Shown one piece after another: positions 44,328-55,900 of a stretch of DNA of 64,000 nt. Location: the NCBI RefSeq assembly GCF_009389715.1, contig NC_052399.1, positions 7,442,585-7,506,584 on the forward strand. Direction: 5' to 3'. This stretch comes from Phoenix dactylifera. Its lineage: Eukaryota; Streptophyta; Magnoliopsida; Arecales; Arecaceae. Made by a program: the position numbers and the translations under genes. Each line of letters starts with the position of its first letter. Position 1 is the stretch's first letter. Below the pieces are notes generated by a model. It was not told the origin of the DNA, ran no database searches, and saw nothing but the letters and a program-made list of their open reading frames with translations.

Positions 44328-44661
44328 CATTCCGTGCCGTGCTATTGCGGACGCTTTTAAGCATCGGCAATAGTGATTATTTTTTTAAAAAATTCAATAA
44401 TTTTTTTATACATTATTTACTAAAATAAATACATATTTTAAAATCACATAGATAACAAAAATCATATCACAAAAAAAACTTTTTATTTGAAATATTTATA
44501 TTGTCATATATGAATATGTTGGCGCTTCTTTGCCTGTTCTTTCAGATTGCCGATGCTCATTAGAAGGTCGGCAAATTTTGGCGTAGGAGCTAAAATTACC
44601 GATGCATCTCTCTAACGTTAGCAGTGATGAGTCGGCTTTTTCCAATTTTGCTGTAGTGGAT

Positions 44662-46199
44662 GTAAGTATAATGTATAATTTACTTCTAATCTCTGAGGTT
44701 TTTTTAATTTACTTATCACTCAAAAACAATTTTGATTTTTTACATAAGGTAAACTAATTCACTAACACTATTTATTTAACTGGGTATAAATATAGGCTTT
44801 ACAAACTATTTAGTGTAAGTGTAATAAATATAAATCTTAAGAGAATTTTTATAATTTACTCTTATATTTTTTTGTATATGGAGGTGCTCAGAATAGTCGG
44901 AATACTTACATGAAGTAAGTTGCTTAAGTCAAATATCAAGGATGCACGTCGGAGGGCTCAGATTTGGATCCCAGCTGCAAATCGAGCAACGTTAAAACCA
45001 CTTGTGAAGAAAAAATTTCAGTTCTCTTTTCAAATCGGATCTTGATTGCTTGTTCAAGCATTCGTATCGATGGAAATAATCTACACTATAGTATACCCTA
45101 TTATATAAATCAAATTTCGAGAATTTGAGAGGGATGTTTGACTATTCTCAATCAGGCATGCAAAAAGGGAAATTGAATCAATATAATATTTCGTTCTTAA
45201 AGGAAAACATTCTGATATTTCTTCAGAAAATATAAGAGCTTATGTACTTATTTTTTCGAGTCATGAGAAACTTGCAAAAAAAATGAGAGAGAGAGAGAGC
45301 ACATGGGATACTAATAAGAATAGGGTGAAATTGGATTTGGCCACAGATGACAATGGAATTATAGAAACATCTCAATCTTTGCTATAACACATACTTAAGA
45401 GCTTCAGTTGCATCCCTTAGTTCGATTCCACTCTAATTTTCAGGATAGAATGCATTTATCTGCAAAAAAACTGATGATTGATTTAAAAAAAAATTAAAAT
45501 TAATTTTAATCAAATAAATAAAGGGATTGTAGCTGTCCACCCTTCAAAATTTTGGCATGTGTCAAGAACCAGTATTAAAATACAAGGAAAGACATGAAAA
45601 GGAATACACATGTCAATTACTGCTCTACCCTTGAGTCAAATTCTACTCTAATTTTCATGATAGCATGCATTTGTCTATGAAAAACTTAGTGAGTGCTTGA
45701 TCCTTTTTTTTTTTTGATTTTAAAATTTAAACTTATTTTTGGCAAATAAAATTAAGGGATCACAGCTGTCCTTGTTTCAAATTTTGGCAAGTGTCAAGAA
45801 TTAGTAGAAAAATACAATTAAGAGGTGAAAAGTTATAAAAAATAAAAAATTATTTTAGTTAAATAAAGGAATCTCAGCTGTCTATGTTTTAAAATTTTGC
45901 AGGTGTCACGAACTAGTAGAAAAAATACAACGTGGAGGTCAGAAGGGAGCGCACGCTTGTCAAGTTATGAACTCGGAGGACAGCTTTCCCGCGTTATCGA
46001 GCACGACCTTTCCTTCAGTTACCAAAGTACCCTCGCAACTTTAAATCAATAACGACAACAAAGCTCCCAGAAAAGCTTTTTGCAACGGTCGGTGGCCTAC
46101 GCTAGAAAAATCAAAAGTTTGAGGGTAATGTCGTAATTACAGTTCATCTCTATTTCCCGGCTTGAAACTTTGTCTTTGTATATCTAGCTTTTCCAGCCG
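44662..46199. other. AT-rich intergenic DNA upstream of the RING-CH gene
   Basis: No ORF with a domain. The distal part of an inverted-repeat element ends near 44870. A three-copy degenerate repeat occupies 45418-45935 and is listed separately. The last 250 bp become GC-richer and probably hold the RING-CH promoter. Confidence 0.4.
45418..45935. repeat. Degenerate repeat of about 215 bp, two copies plus a partial third
   Basis: Shared blocks are TTC..ACTCTAATTTTCA.GATAG, ATGCATTTRTCT, and AGCTGTCC followed by TTCAAAATTTTGGCA, GTGTCAAGAA and AGTA.AAAATACAA. They occur at 45418-45600 and 45635-45830, and the last block again at 45862-45935. It lies just upstream of the RING-CH gene. Confidence 0.75.
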
Positions 46200-46974
46200 T
46201 CGATCTGTGAACAAGCCACGCCAGGTCTGTTCAAACGTGAACACGTCGACGACGTCTAACGTCCGTTAATTGTCCTCTGTTGAAGCTCCCTCTCACCGTC
46301 AAGCGGACGTTACGGAACTGGAGGCCTCGAGGGACCCAGATACTGACGGCGTTACGTGGGCTATAGAAACGGAAGTCTTCCGGACTTTCTCTCTTTGTTT
46401 CGGAGCGAGCAAGGCGAGGAGGCTCTCTCTCATCGGGAGCTTCCGGGGTATGGCGATTTCCTTTGCTCCTCTCGTTTGATGCTCCGTTTTGTTCTAAGTT
46501 CTTTCATGTGAGAATGGAATCGTTTGTGGCGATGGATTGTGCTCGAGAAATCCTTTGATTTGGTGTAGTTTTTATGGCGATCGGCCATTTCTACGGTTTT
46601 CTTTGTGCATTTAGATCTTTGTAGGGTTTATGGTTGTTGGTTCTTCGTTTCTTCGTTCGCGAAGGTGATTTTGGTTTTATGTCTTACAATGTTTTCGTGG
46701 AGGATTTTCTTGTTTTGAATCAGATTTCTAGGTTTATTTCTTGAAATGCTTGTGCTTTAGGGTTTCTCTTGGCGAAAATTGGCTTTTTTGAAGTGGCCTT
46801 GTTCTCCATCTGTGGTTTTCTATAGTTTTTCAAGAGAATTCTTTGTCTTTATTGAGATATAGGCCTTTGTTACTCATGCAGGAATGTGAAACGGAGCGAT
46901 TCTAGTGTTAAAACATAGAAAAGGAGTGATTTTAACTGTTATTTGTTATAGATATTCTGGTGAGAGAAGTGGCA
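46200..46974 (+). promoter_or_regulatory. Leader of the RING-CH gene with an inferred 5' UTR intron 46448-46951
   Basis: A GC-rich exon-like stretch ends at a donor (CCGGG then GTATGG, 46448). The following sequence is T-rich and stays intron-like up to TTATAG at 46946-46951. The ATG follows 23 bp later. The transcription start is not defined. Confidence 0.55.
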
Positions 46975-49900
46975 ATGGGAGACCATCTGGTGTTGAATGT
47001 TGACCGGCTCGTGAAGTCTGAGACTGTTGAATCTCCCCAAGCAATGAAGGCTTCAAAGTCTTCTGGAAAAGCTGTGCATAGTTCACTTCCATCTGTTGCT
47101 TCCTCTTCAGTGGTAGCTTCTGTCGGCGAGGAGGGGAAGAAGGAGTACTCGGGTTCTGAGGAAGAGGAGCCACTCATTCAGATGGTGGAGTGTCGCATTT
47201 GCCAGGAAGAGGACCATGTTGAAAACCTGGAGATACCATGTGCATGCAGTGGAAGTTTGAAGGTTTCTTTTTTTTTTTTTAAAGAGAAAAAGCTCTGTTT
47301 GCTTTCTCTTTGACTTTAACATTATATTGGCTGCTGTTAGTAAAGTTCATAAACTGTTCTAGTGGTAACTTCCGTGGAAATCATGCTTCCAATAGATAAT
47401 TGTTCAATTTCTTGGATTTTCTAGCTCAGTCATTACAATACAGGAATGAAGTGTTGTGGTATTATTTTGAAAATCATTAGGTCTTGGTGCATTAATTGGT
47501 TGATAGGTCAGGTTGATATGTTGAAGTATATACAAAATGATGTTAGAATTTGTGTTCTCAGTTTTGTTGCATGACTGTAATTTATGTAATTCATTGCTGT
47601 TTTATGTATTTTCTGCTTTTGAACACTGATCATTTTCCAGGTTGAATCATCGAGAATGGTTAACATTCAAACAACTCTTTTTCTAATATCAAGGATGTGA
47701 TTTTATCGCTTAGAAATTATCAATGATTGGATTTCTATGCATCCACTTCCTCCAAGATTTTGATCTAGGATATTTTTTTTCTCTGATGTGGGACAGGTGG
47801 GGTTATTCAGCTGTCATTGTAATGTTTGCATTAGGATGTTCCTTTGTGCTAGATTCCATTTTATGGTTCTTAGTTCTCAAAACGTTGTCCTTGCTCTCAT
47901 TCTTGCAGTGGGTAACAAATACTGTATGCCCACTTTCCACTACATAGAGCTGTTTTCTGTCTTCATTTGTATGGCCCAGCTCTAGCTACATAATTGCACA
48001 TTGGACATATTATGTACCACATCACACTAGACTACCCGCTAATATCTGTCAGAAAATTCTTTGTTTCTTACCATCAGGGAAGTTTACCTTTGAACTCAAT
48101 TAAGTGCTTAATGGGAAATAATCACTGTGAATAGTAGATTTATCTAAAGATGTTGCCTTTCCAAGACCCAGGCAATCTGCCATTAACTATAATCTGATGT
48201 CTGTTAGAATCTTGCTGATAGTGTGTGCCACTTTATACATGCAAAATATCAGTTGTTTTTGTCCTAAAAATAACCATATTTTTGGAAATAGTTTCTCATT
48301 TCTGCCTTCTTATCATGATGTTTATTTGCATTCTGTTTACATACAAATATTCTACTTATGGGATCTTACTTTGTTTTTTGTGCCATACACAGTATGCTCA
48401 TAGAGCGTGTGTGCAGCGTTGGTGCAATGAGAAAGGAGATATAACTTGTGAGATTTGCCATGAGGTGAGTTGCAATTCTTTATATAATTACCTAGTAAAT
48501 ACATGGATTTTGCTTCAACTTTTGTTAGGATACATACTCTATCATTTAATGCTTGGGATTTAGATTTTTCATTTGTTTCAATATCACATTAGGTTCTCCA
48601 TCTAGTGTAAGCCTGTAACGAAGTTGATCGCACAATTCAGTGTTGTGAATCCCAACATGTTATGTAGTTATTAATGTTTTATTACTTTTGGTGTCATGAT
48701 TACTTATATACTTTAATGATACATCTATTATGTTAACTTTTCTATCTGCTAAATGAGTTAGGTTGCATTTTGTTTTCAAAGTGAATGTTTTGTGATATAT
48801 CATTTTACATGATTTGAAGCAATACAAACCTGGGTACACTGCACCTCCTCGAGCTAACCCTGATGAGACCACCATTGATATCAGGTAAGTGGTATATATA
48901 TTTCTTGCAGTATCATATAAATGATAAAAAGCAGAAATGATGCATATTTATTTCTTGCCTTTTGACACTGAACTAGCACTGCATCTAATGTCCTTAATAT
49001 TTATTACTACGTATTTACTTTTGCATTATTAGTTCAATTTGATGATCTTTTTACTTGATTTGTAGTGGAGGTTGGACTATTACAGGCACCCCCTTGGATC
49101 TGCGTGATCCTAGTCTCCTTGCAATGGCAGCAGCACAGCACCATTTCCTTGAAGCTGAGTATGATGAATATGCTTCTACAAATGCCAGTGGTGCTGCATT
49201 TTGCCGCTCTGCTGTTCTGATTGTGAGCCTCATGATGCCCTGGAAATACAAATGATGATTTCATTTTGGTCTAAAATATGATTTACATGGAAGATAGTTT
49301 ATATCCAAGTGATATTCTTTTATTTGTTTATTTTTTTATAAGAAGTCTTCCATGCAATTAATTTTGATTTCTAATTTTTATTTTTAAATTAAACATTTAT
49401 TAGAACAATTTTCTGTATATGTGAATACATGCTATCTGAAAGGTTCATTTTCTTATGTTATTTATGGACATGACAATGCTAACATATTGGAAAGATTCTC
49501 ATGTTTGTCTTTTTCAGTCTTGTTCACCAAGTAAAATGGCAACACAGTTAATTTAGGCAAGATAGTTTTTCCTTTTTAAATTAGTTCGAGGATGATTTTG
49601 AAATTGAAAATTCTCATGTCCTTGTTTTCATTTCTGCACCACTTTCCACTAAATTACATGAAGCCCTAGCTGAAAGCTCTTTTTCTGTGAAACTAGTTGA
49701 ACTCAAAGGTTTCGGATTGGCCAATACCTTAGCCAAGATATCAGTTTATATTGCATCAAGCACTTATAAATACAATATTATAAAGTACTGGCCATTATAA
49801 TTTCAGTCATATGAGCTGAAATAACAACTGATATATAAAAGTAAGGCTGCAAATAGGTCGGGTTGACCCATGACCCAACCTGACTCACCCCAGTTAGACC

Positions 49901-52900
49901 CGACCCGGACCCGAATTGGAGTACTCGCGGAGCCGGGCCGAGTCCTAAAATTGGACCCGTTCTATTTTAGGGTCGGGTCTGGGTTTACTGAATTCAGACC
50001 CAACCTGATCCGAGTGACCCATATATAAAATATTAGAATATTCTTATAAATAACAAATAAATTTGTTTTTAAGAATCTACTATTTAGCGCTAGTTTCAAC
50101 ACACGTAATGTAATAAATGTTATGGGTATGAGACCATGGGCATGGTCCTTCCTGTTATTAGTAAGTATTTGTGAATGCAGATTAGCTCGAGGTTTTTGCG
50201 AACTTGGAGGCGGGTTTTTGATTGGTCTTTATTGTGTTCATCGATCCCCAGTGATGTTGGCTGATGGCAGGAAGGATGTGGTCATGAAGGGAGTTACTCA
50301 CGATGCCTATGATTACCTTATAAAGCCGGTGAGGATCGAGGCGCTGAAGAATATATGGCAGCACGTGGTGAGCAAGAGGAGGAATGAGTTGAAGGAGTTG
50401 GAGCACTCGGGAAGTATAGAGAGTGACAGGCAGAAAAGAGCTCCGGAAGAAGGGGACAATGCATCCTCGGTGAACAGGGGGAGTTGGAAGAAGCTAAGAG
50501 GAGGAAGGACGAGGAGGGGGAGGAGGAGGTCGAGGAGTGCGAAGATCCTTTGACATTGAAGAAACCGAGGGTGGTTTCTGTCGACCTCCACCAATAGTTT
50601 GTCACTGCCGTGAACAAATTGGGCGTTGACAGTAAGTGAATTTTTTTTTCCTTCGTTCCTATTTGACATTTGATGTACGGGTGGTGCCCATGTGAAGCGG
50701 AGGTGGCGTTTTGACGGACGGACGGAGCAGCCTCTCAAACCCAGCGGAAGGTGGACTCGGAGCGGGTGGTGCCCATGCGGAGAGCGAAGTAGAACCGTAG
50801 AAGGCGTTGGGAGTGGTGTTGTAGAAGGCCATTTGAAAGGGAGAGGTGGCTATGGGGAGCATGCAGTTGGCGTCGTATTCAGTTATGATTTGGCAGCTGT
50901 GGACCTGACCCGATCCAAATGATCTGTTGGGTATGTTGTGGACCCGACTGGATTTTCTATTGGGTCGGGTATGGGTCCAAAATTAGGACCTAAACAAGAA
51001 AACGGGTCGGATCGGGGTCACTCAGGATCCGGTCTGACCCGACCCATTTGCACCCCTACATAAAAGTTAATGTTAGAGCAGTTAATTGATTTCCAAAGAT
51101 GGTTGCAGATGGATGTCAAGCTATGAGAATAGAGCGACGGGGGAAGATGCAAACCCATCAATAAGAAGTGTAAATGGTGGGCATGTGGTGATTCAATGAA
51201 TAGATTCATTGATTTGGTAATGATATTTGTCGATCCAGCAACCATTGTCTATATTCAAGGATTCAAGTCCCGGTGGGACACCCTGCGGGATGTTGGGATG
51301 AGGCATCGACCTAAGTGGCAGGACACGACCTTCCTGCCATCTTCGCAGCATCCTAGTGTCGAGCGGCAAGCGTCCTGTTCCACAAAAAAAGATAAGACAA
51401 CCCCATCCACGAGATCTGAATCATTTGTTTATAACACCGTTGAGGAGGTGAAATATATCATGTGGTGTACGCCATGGGCGATGATAACAAAAGGCAGTAG
51501 CAAAGGGATCCATATGATTGAATGGTATTAGATTGGAATTCAAAAACGATGAGAGGGAAGATGTGAGGCTCTATGAATAAGTGGAGAGGCAAGGTTCAAG
51601 GTTGAATAGAAGGTAAGGGAAAGATGAGGGATGACAGAAGAATACATGTTTTGAATGGCCGGTTGGAGGAGTGGGCATGCCATATTGGTTCAAAAGAAAG
51701 GGAAGGGAGGAATAAAGAGAAAAGGAAGGAGTTTTTAGGAAAGATAATCATTTTTTTAGTAATTCTGGAAATTTTCTTGTCATTATGAGCTTTGGACATG
51801 CCTAATATTGCCATAAAACATGGAATCATCATTCTTTTTCTAAATCTCCGGCTTCTAAACTTGGCTTGGATAAATCAATAGCTCAATTCATCTCTAGTAT
51901 CGGGCTCCTGCCGAGATGACTGAGATAGCAGGAATTAAAAACCTTGCTTGAATTAGATTACGGGTTGTAATCTCATGCCTACTGGCCTCATCCAGCTTGT
52001 GTATAACTATGCACTGGTATTGGGTGAACCAGGCCCATATCACACTATATAACTATCATGTTGTATCTTTCATTGGAGGTGTATCTCCTTTGTATTGAGG
52101 TGTATTGCTCCTCCCTATATTACATAATATGCCTTTTATATTTTTAGCTTATTTCTACCATGGCGTATTGAGGCATTCTATCCCCATATCGAGGATTTTG
52201 GTGTATGCCACCACCGATATCGTACGTTCCTTAAGATTTGAATCCTTGAAGTAGATTATGACACATGCTTTCATGAGGTCTACGTAGACAATAAGCATGC
52301 GATGGATTGACATGATCCCATCAATATAGATAGCTTACAGTAGAATCGATAAATATGCCTATTTTAGTTTATATATTCTTCTATAATCATTTATTATAGA
52401 GTGAATAGTGTGTATTTACTAAAGGAAGACTATTTAAATATGGGAATTGCAGTGGTCCTAACATATGGGACTCGTTGTCCATACAAATGAAACCTCCAGG
52501 GATATTTTAATAGTATGGGAGTTTCGGATGGGCGTCGACTTTAGTTTATCCAGCAAGCAAGGCAGTGGTAGATTAATATTTTATGTTGTACCGATCATGG
52601 TTGGGTGCAAACCTGTAAAACAAAACTACAACTAAATTTGAAAAGAATAGGACGGAATAAATAAGATAATGCATATTACAAATATAAAAATTACATCAAT
52701 AGAAAATAATCTCTTCAAAATACTAAAAAGTGAAAATATATAGGGGGAGAGTGAGATTTTGGGTGTTGTATATACCAACAGAGTATGTACATAAGAGGGG
52801 TTTTATTTGGCAAAAAGTATGTTGAATTGGACTATTCAGAGAATTATTAATTAATTAGTTGTGATTGAAATGTAATTCAAAGGAGACATTTGGGCGAAAG

Positions 52901-55900
52901 TATTTAAGAGGTGATTAAGGAGAAATTGCAGATTAGTAAAAGACAAAGAATTAGGTAGACGAATAAGATTGAAAAGGGATTGGGTATTATTATTTCCCTA
53001 CTTGATTGTACATATCCACTTTTATTTGGTGAATACAGATGTGGATCTTTATTGGATGCTAGATTTTGTAACTATATTTATTCCGAATGGATATGGATAC
53101 AAAGCAGATATTAACAATACATATGCAATTTTTTGATATAAAATAGAATAAGATATACATGGCAGAATACTATTTTATTTTATATTTTATTAATCCAAAT
53201 CAAGCGCACAAGCCTGTCGACTTCCCTTTATTATTTTCTAAAAACAAGCAATTGACTGTATAAACATTTATTTGTTTTAGTGGATTCACGTAATCATGCT
53301 GCACTTCTATTAGATGGTATAATCTTTTTGAGCTACAAAATTTAGGTCAAAGGGTTGGTTGGTTAGTTTAATAATGCAACCTAGTAAGTAAAAGATTCAT
53401 AAATAAAGGTAAATTTTGTGAAAACGATCACTTATTACCCACATGACTTTATAAGAATTATATTAGATTAGATAGGGCTAAAAGTCAATTTGGATACTGA
53501 CATGATATTTAATATTTGAATTTGTTTTTTCGTTGATGGATATAAATGTTAGTCAGATGTTAAAAATTTATATCCGTATATATGTGGATATAGAAATGGA
53601 TCGAATCGGAAATTGTTGTATCTATTTTCAGATCCCACATACCTGGGTGAGGAAGGGATGGTAGGTGAGCAGGATTGTAGAAAGATAAATGTGCAAAGTG
53701 GGAGAGATGGTGCTCTAATCTCTGTCAGAGAGAGCTTTCAGATGCGAATTTAAATTTAAGAGAGAAGGTCCGGGTTTTTTAGGTGGGATTGGACATGGTT
53801 CGATTAGGTATAAATCAGGAGCCAACCAAAAACTGAATCTTGGCTAGTGTGCATGAGATCTACTAGAATATTGTAACTCTGAGGCTGGATGGATATAGAA
53901 TATGATATCATGGATATGGCATCTTAAGGCTCATTGGTGTGCTATTTGCTTGCTTTTGGAAATTGGCATGAGAACGGCTACCTACCTTTGAGCTTTTGCA
54001 CCATTGTGGCCTCACGTCTCCCATATGCCAACGTCGCCATGACGAAACTAAGTCATTGATCCTTTATTCTTCCATTATCCCAAGGTTCATCATCTATGGG
54101 AACACCCCCCCTTCAATTAGATTGTATCAAACTTAGATGAATTGGTCCAACCCTTATCTTCTAGTGCAGGACCTAGAGTTTGAGATCATTGCAGGTGACC
54201 TCTAATAGCAAGTGCTATTCCTTTATGTATCTCCTCTATACCCATTGTGGAGTTGACAACTGCATGGAGGGGGATATCTATTGCAATTTCATCACTCCGT
54301 GATACATAAATTTCATTGGATAAGGACTCAACAATTCATAGCTCGGATTCAAGGAACATCGTCGTTTGAGCATCCTCACTTGATAGACCTCTAGAATATT
54401 GCTCACTCCCTCCAGGACTTTCATTCTTCACATACCTTTCTAAAGGGCACTTAGCTAGCTAACTTCTGATCTCCATGGACCTTATGTATTTGATCAATGC
54501 TAATTCCCTGGGAACTTTGTATTATAGGCTGTAATGGGGGTTCCTACTTACCAACTCCAGAAAAAGAAAATACCTAGAATATTCTATTCAGTGCAACAAA
54601 AACTTAACTTCAATCATAAGCAAGTTTACTGTGCCAGTATTGGAACCCGTATCGGTTGCCTGACGTACGATACGATATGGTACGATACTGTGCTATTCCA
54701 TTCCGAGCCTGTATCGACATAGTAGAGCCGGCAAGGGAGGGGGAGAGGGAGAAGGAAAGAGAGAAAAAGGGAGAGATGAAGGGAGGGTGAGGGAGAGAGG
54801 GAGGGAGAGAGAGGAGAAAGGGGGCTTTGAAGCCTCCATCTCCTTCAGTGCATGAGAAAAGGGGCGGAGCCCCAGTTTCGAAATGAAACACGGGCTCTGG
54901 CCTTTTTTTTTAATTTTTTAAGTGAAGTGCCGACTTCACTTTAAAAATATTAAAAAAAAGGGTTGGAGTCTTTGTTCTCGTGTGCAGGAGGAGATAGGGG
55001 CTCGAAAAACCCCTCTCTCTTCCTCTCTTTCTTCTCCCTCCTTCCTCCCTCGCTAGTTTCTCGAACCGAGGGGCAAAATATTCCTTGATTCGAGGTGATA
55101 CAACATTCCTTGATTATAAGTCTACCATATATGACATTTATATATAACCACAACCATCCATCTTTATACCAACTATTTGGGATGTTTTTATGGATTCTCA
55201 TTTGCCAAGCATTCCTAATTAGGACCAGATCATATGTTATTTCAAGCAACCATTAACATACAATCAAAGTTGTTGAAAGCAAAAGGCATCCATATGTCAA
55301 CAAGGGCCTATATTGCCTTGAGGCTCTAGGCGCCAAAAAGGTGCTTGCCTGAAGAAAGCAGTTTGTTCAATTAAAAAATGTTCAATAAGTTTATTAGAAA
55401 AAAATACTATATATATCTAAAAAACAATACAAGCATTGTAAGATCAATTATTCAAGTTTCAAGTCAAGAAAACATAATTGTCTTGTACATTAGATATTGT
55501 GTTTCACATCTTTCAAAGCATCACATCAAAATACCACTTCCCATATCATGTTTTTAAACAAAAGCCAGCAAAAATAAACTAGTGGGCATCCTTTAGTAGC
55601 TTCAAAATTCAAACATGATAGTCAAAGAGCACTTCTCAGAACATGTTTGATGTTTCTAAAGAAAACACGAAAAAGTAAAACAATTGAACATCTTACAGTA
55701 GCCATTTATTTTTAAGGACTCTAATAAACTAAAATGACCCTCAAAGTAACGCTAATTAAGTTCTAAAAGAATGACCAAATAAGGGATAGGAAGAATAGCG
55801 CTAGACATTGGACAAGAATGTGGCGGAATTCCTCTCGCTTTCCCTAGGTGCTCACTTTAGTAAATTTACCTTGCCTGGGGACTATCGAGGCGCTCAAAGC

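Larger units (their letters stand above)
43209..44658. mobile_element. Nonautonomous CACTA-type transposon
   Basis: It begins CACTACAAAAAAAAGTC and ends (reverse complement) CACTACAGCAAAATTGG, with a 3 bp target duplication GAT at 43206-43208 and 44659-44661. CACTA ends with a 3 bp duplication are diagnostic. The subterminal zone at 43250-43540 is packed with short inverted motifs of the GACGCTTATAAGCGTC type, the usual transposase-binding region. No transposase is encoded. A 5'-truncated LINE interrupts it at 43558-44327. Confidence 0.85.
42066..44684. mobile_element. Element with long imperfect terminal inverted repeats, split by a CACTA insertion
   Basis: The left arm (about 42068-42180; GGTAAATTACATTTACG, ...CAATACTTTAATTTATAATT) is the reverse complement, imperfectly, of 43110-43208 continued at 44662-44684. 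The arms share TAATTTAACA and AATGTTAG text. The interior (about 42380-43080) has no domain that I recognise. A second pair, 42220-42370 and 44740-44870 (shared CCCAGTTAAAT and GTTAGTGAA), is also inverted but lies outside the first pair on the right, so two related elements or a rearrangement are involved. Boundaries are approximate. Confidence 0.45.
49842..51058. mobile_element. hAT-like element carrying two captured host-gene fragments (1217 bp)
   Basis: Its ends match the 703 bp element at 16503: left TAAGGCTGCAAATAGGTCGG, right reverse complement TAGGGGTGCAAATGGGTCGG. Flanking octamers TATAAAAG (49834-49841) and CATAAAAG (51059-51066) match at 7 of 8, the hAT-type duplication. The outer 190 bp or so on the left and 160 bp on the right are GACCC-word sequence alignable with the smaller element. 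The middle, about 50030-50895, is foreign: a response-regulator fragment on the plus strand and an EP1-lectin fragment on the minus strand. It sits in intron 4 of the RING-CH gene. Confidence 0.8.

Noticed and set aside
50122..50553. 143-residue ORF as a functional response regulator.
   Set aside because: It reads through a retained intron, lacks the N-terminal receiver and the GARP domain, and is frameshifted; it is a captured fragment.
54610..54891. Minus-strand ORF rich in Ser/Pro/Phe.
   Set aside because: It is generated by the GA-rich low-complexity tract.
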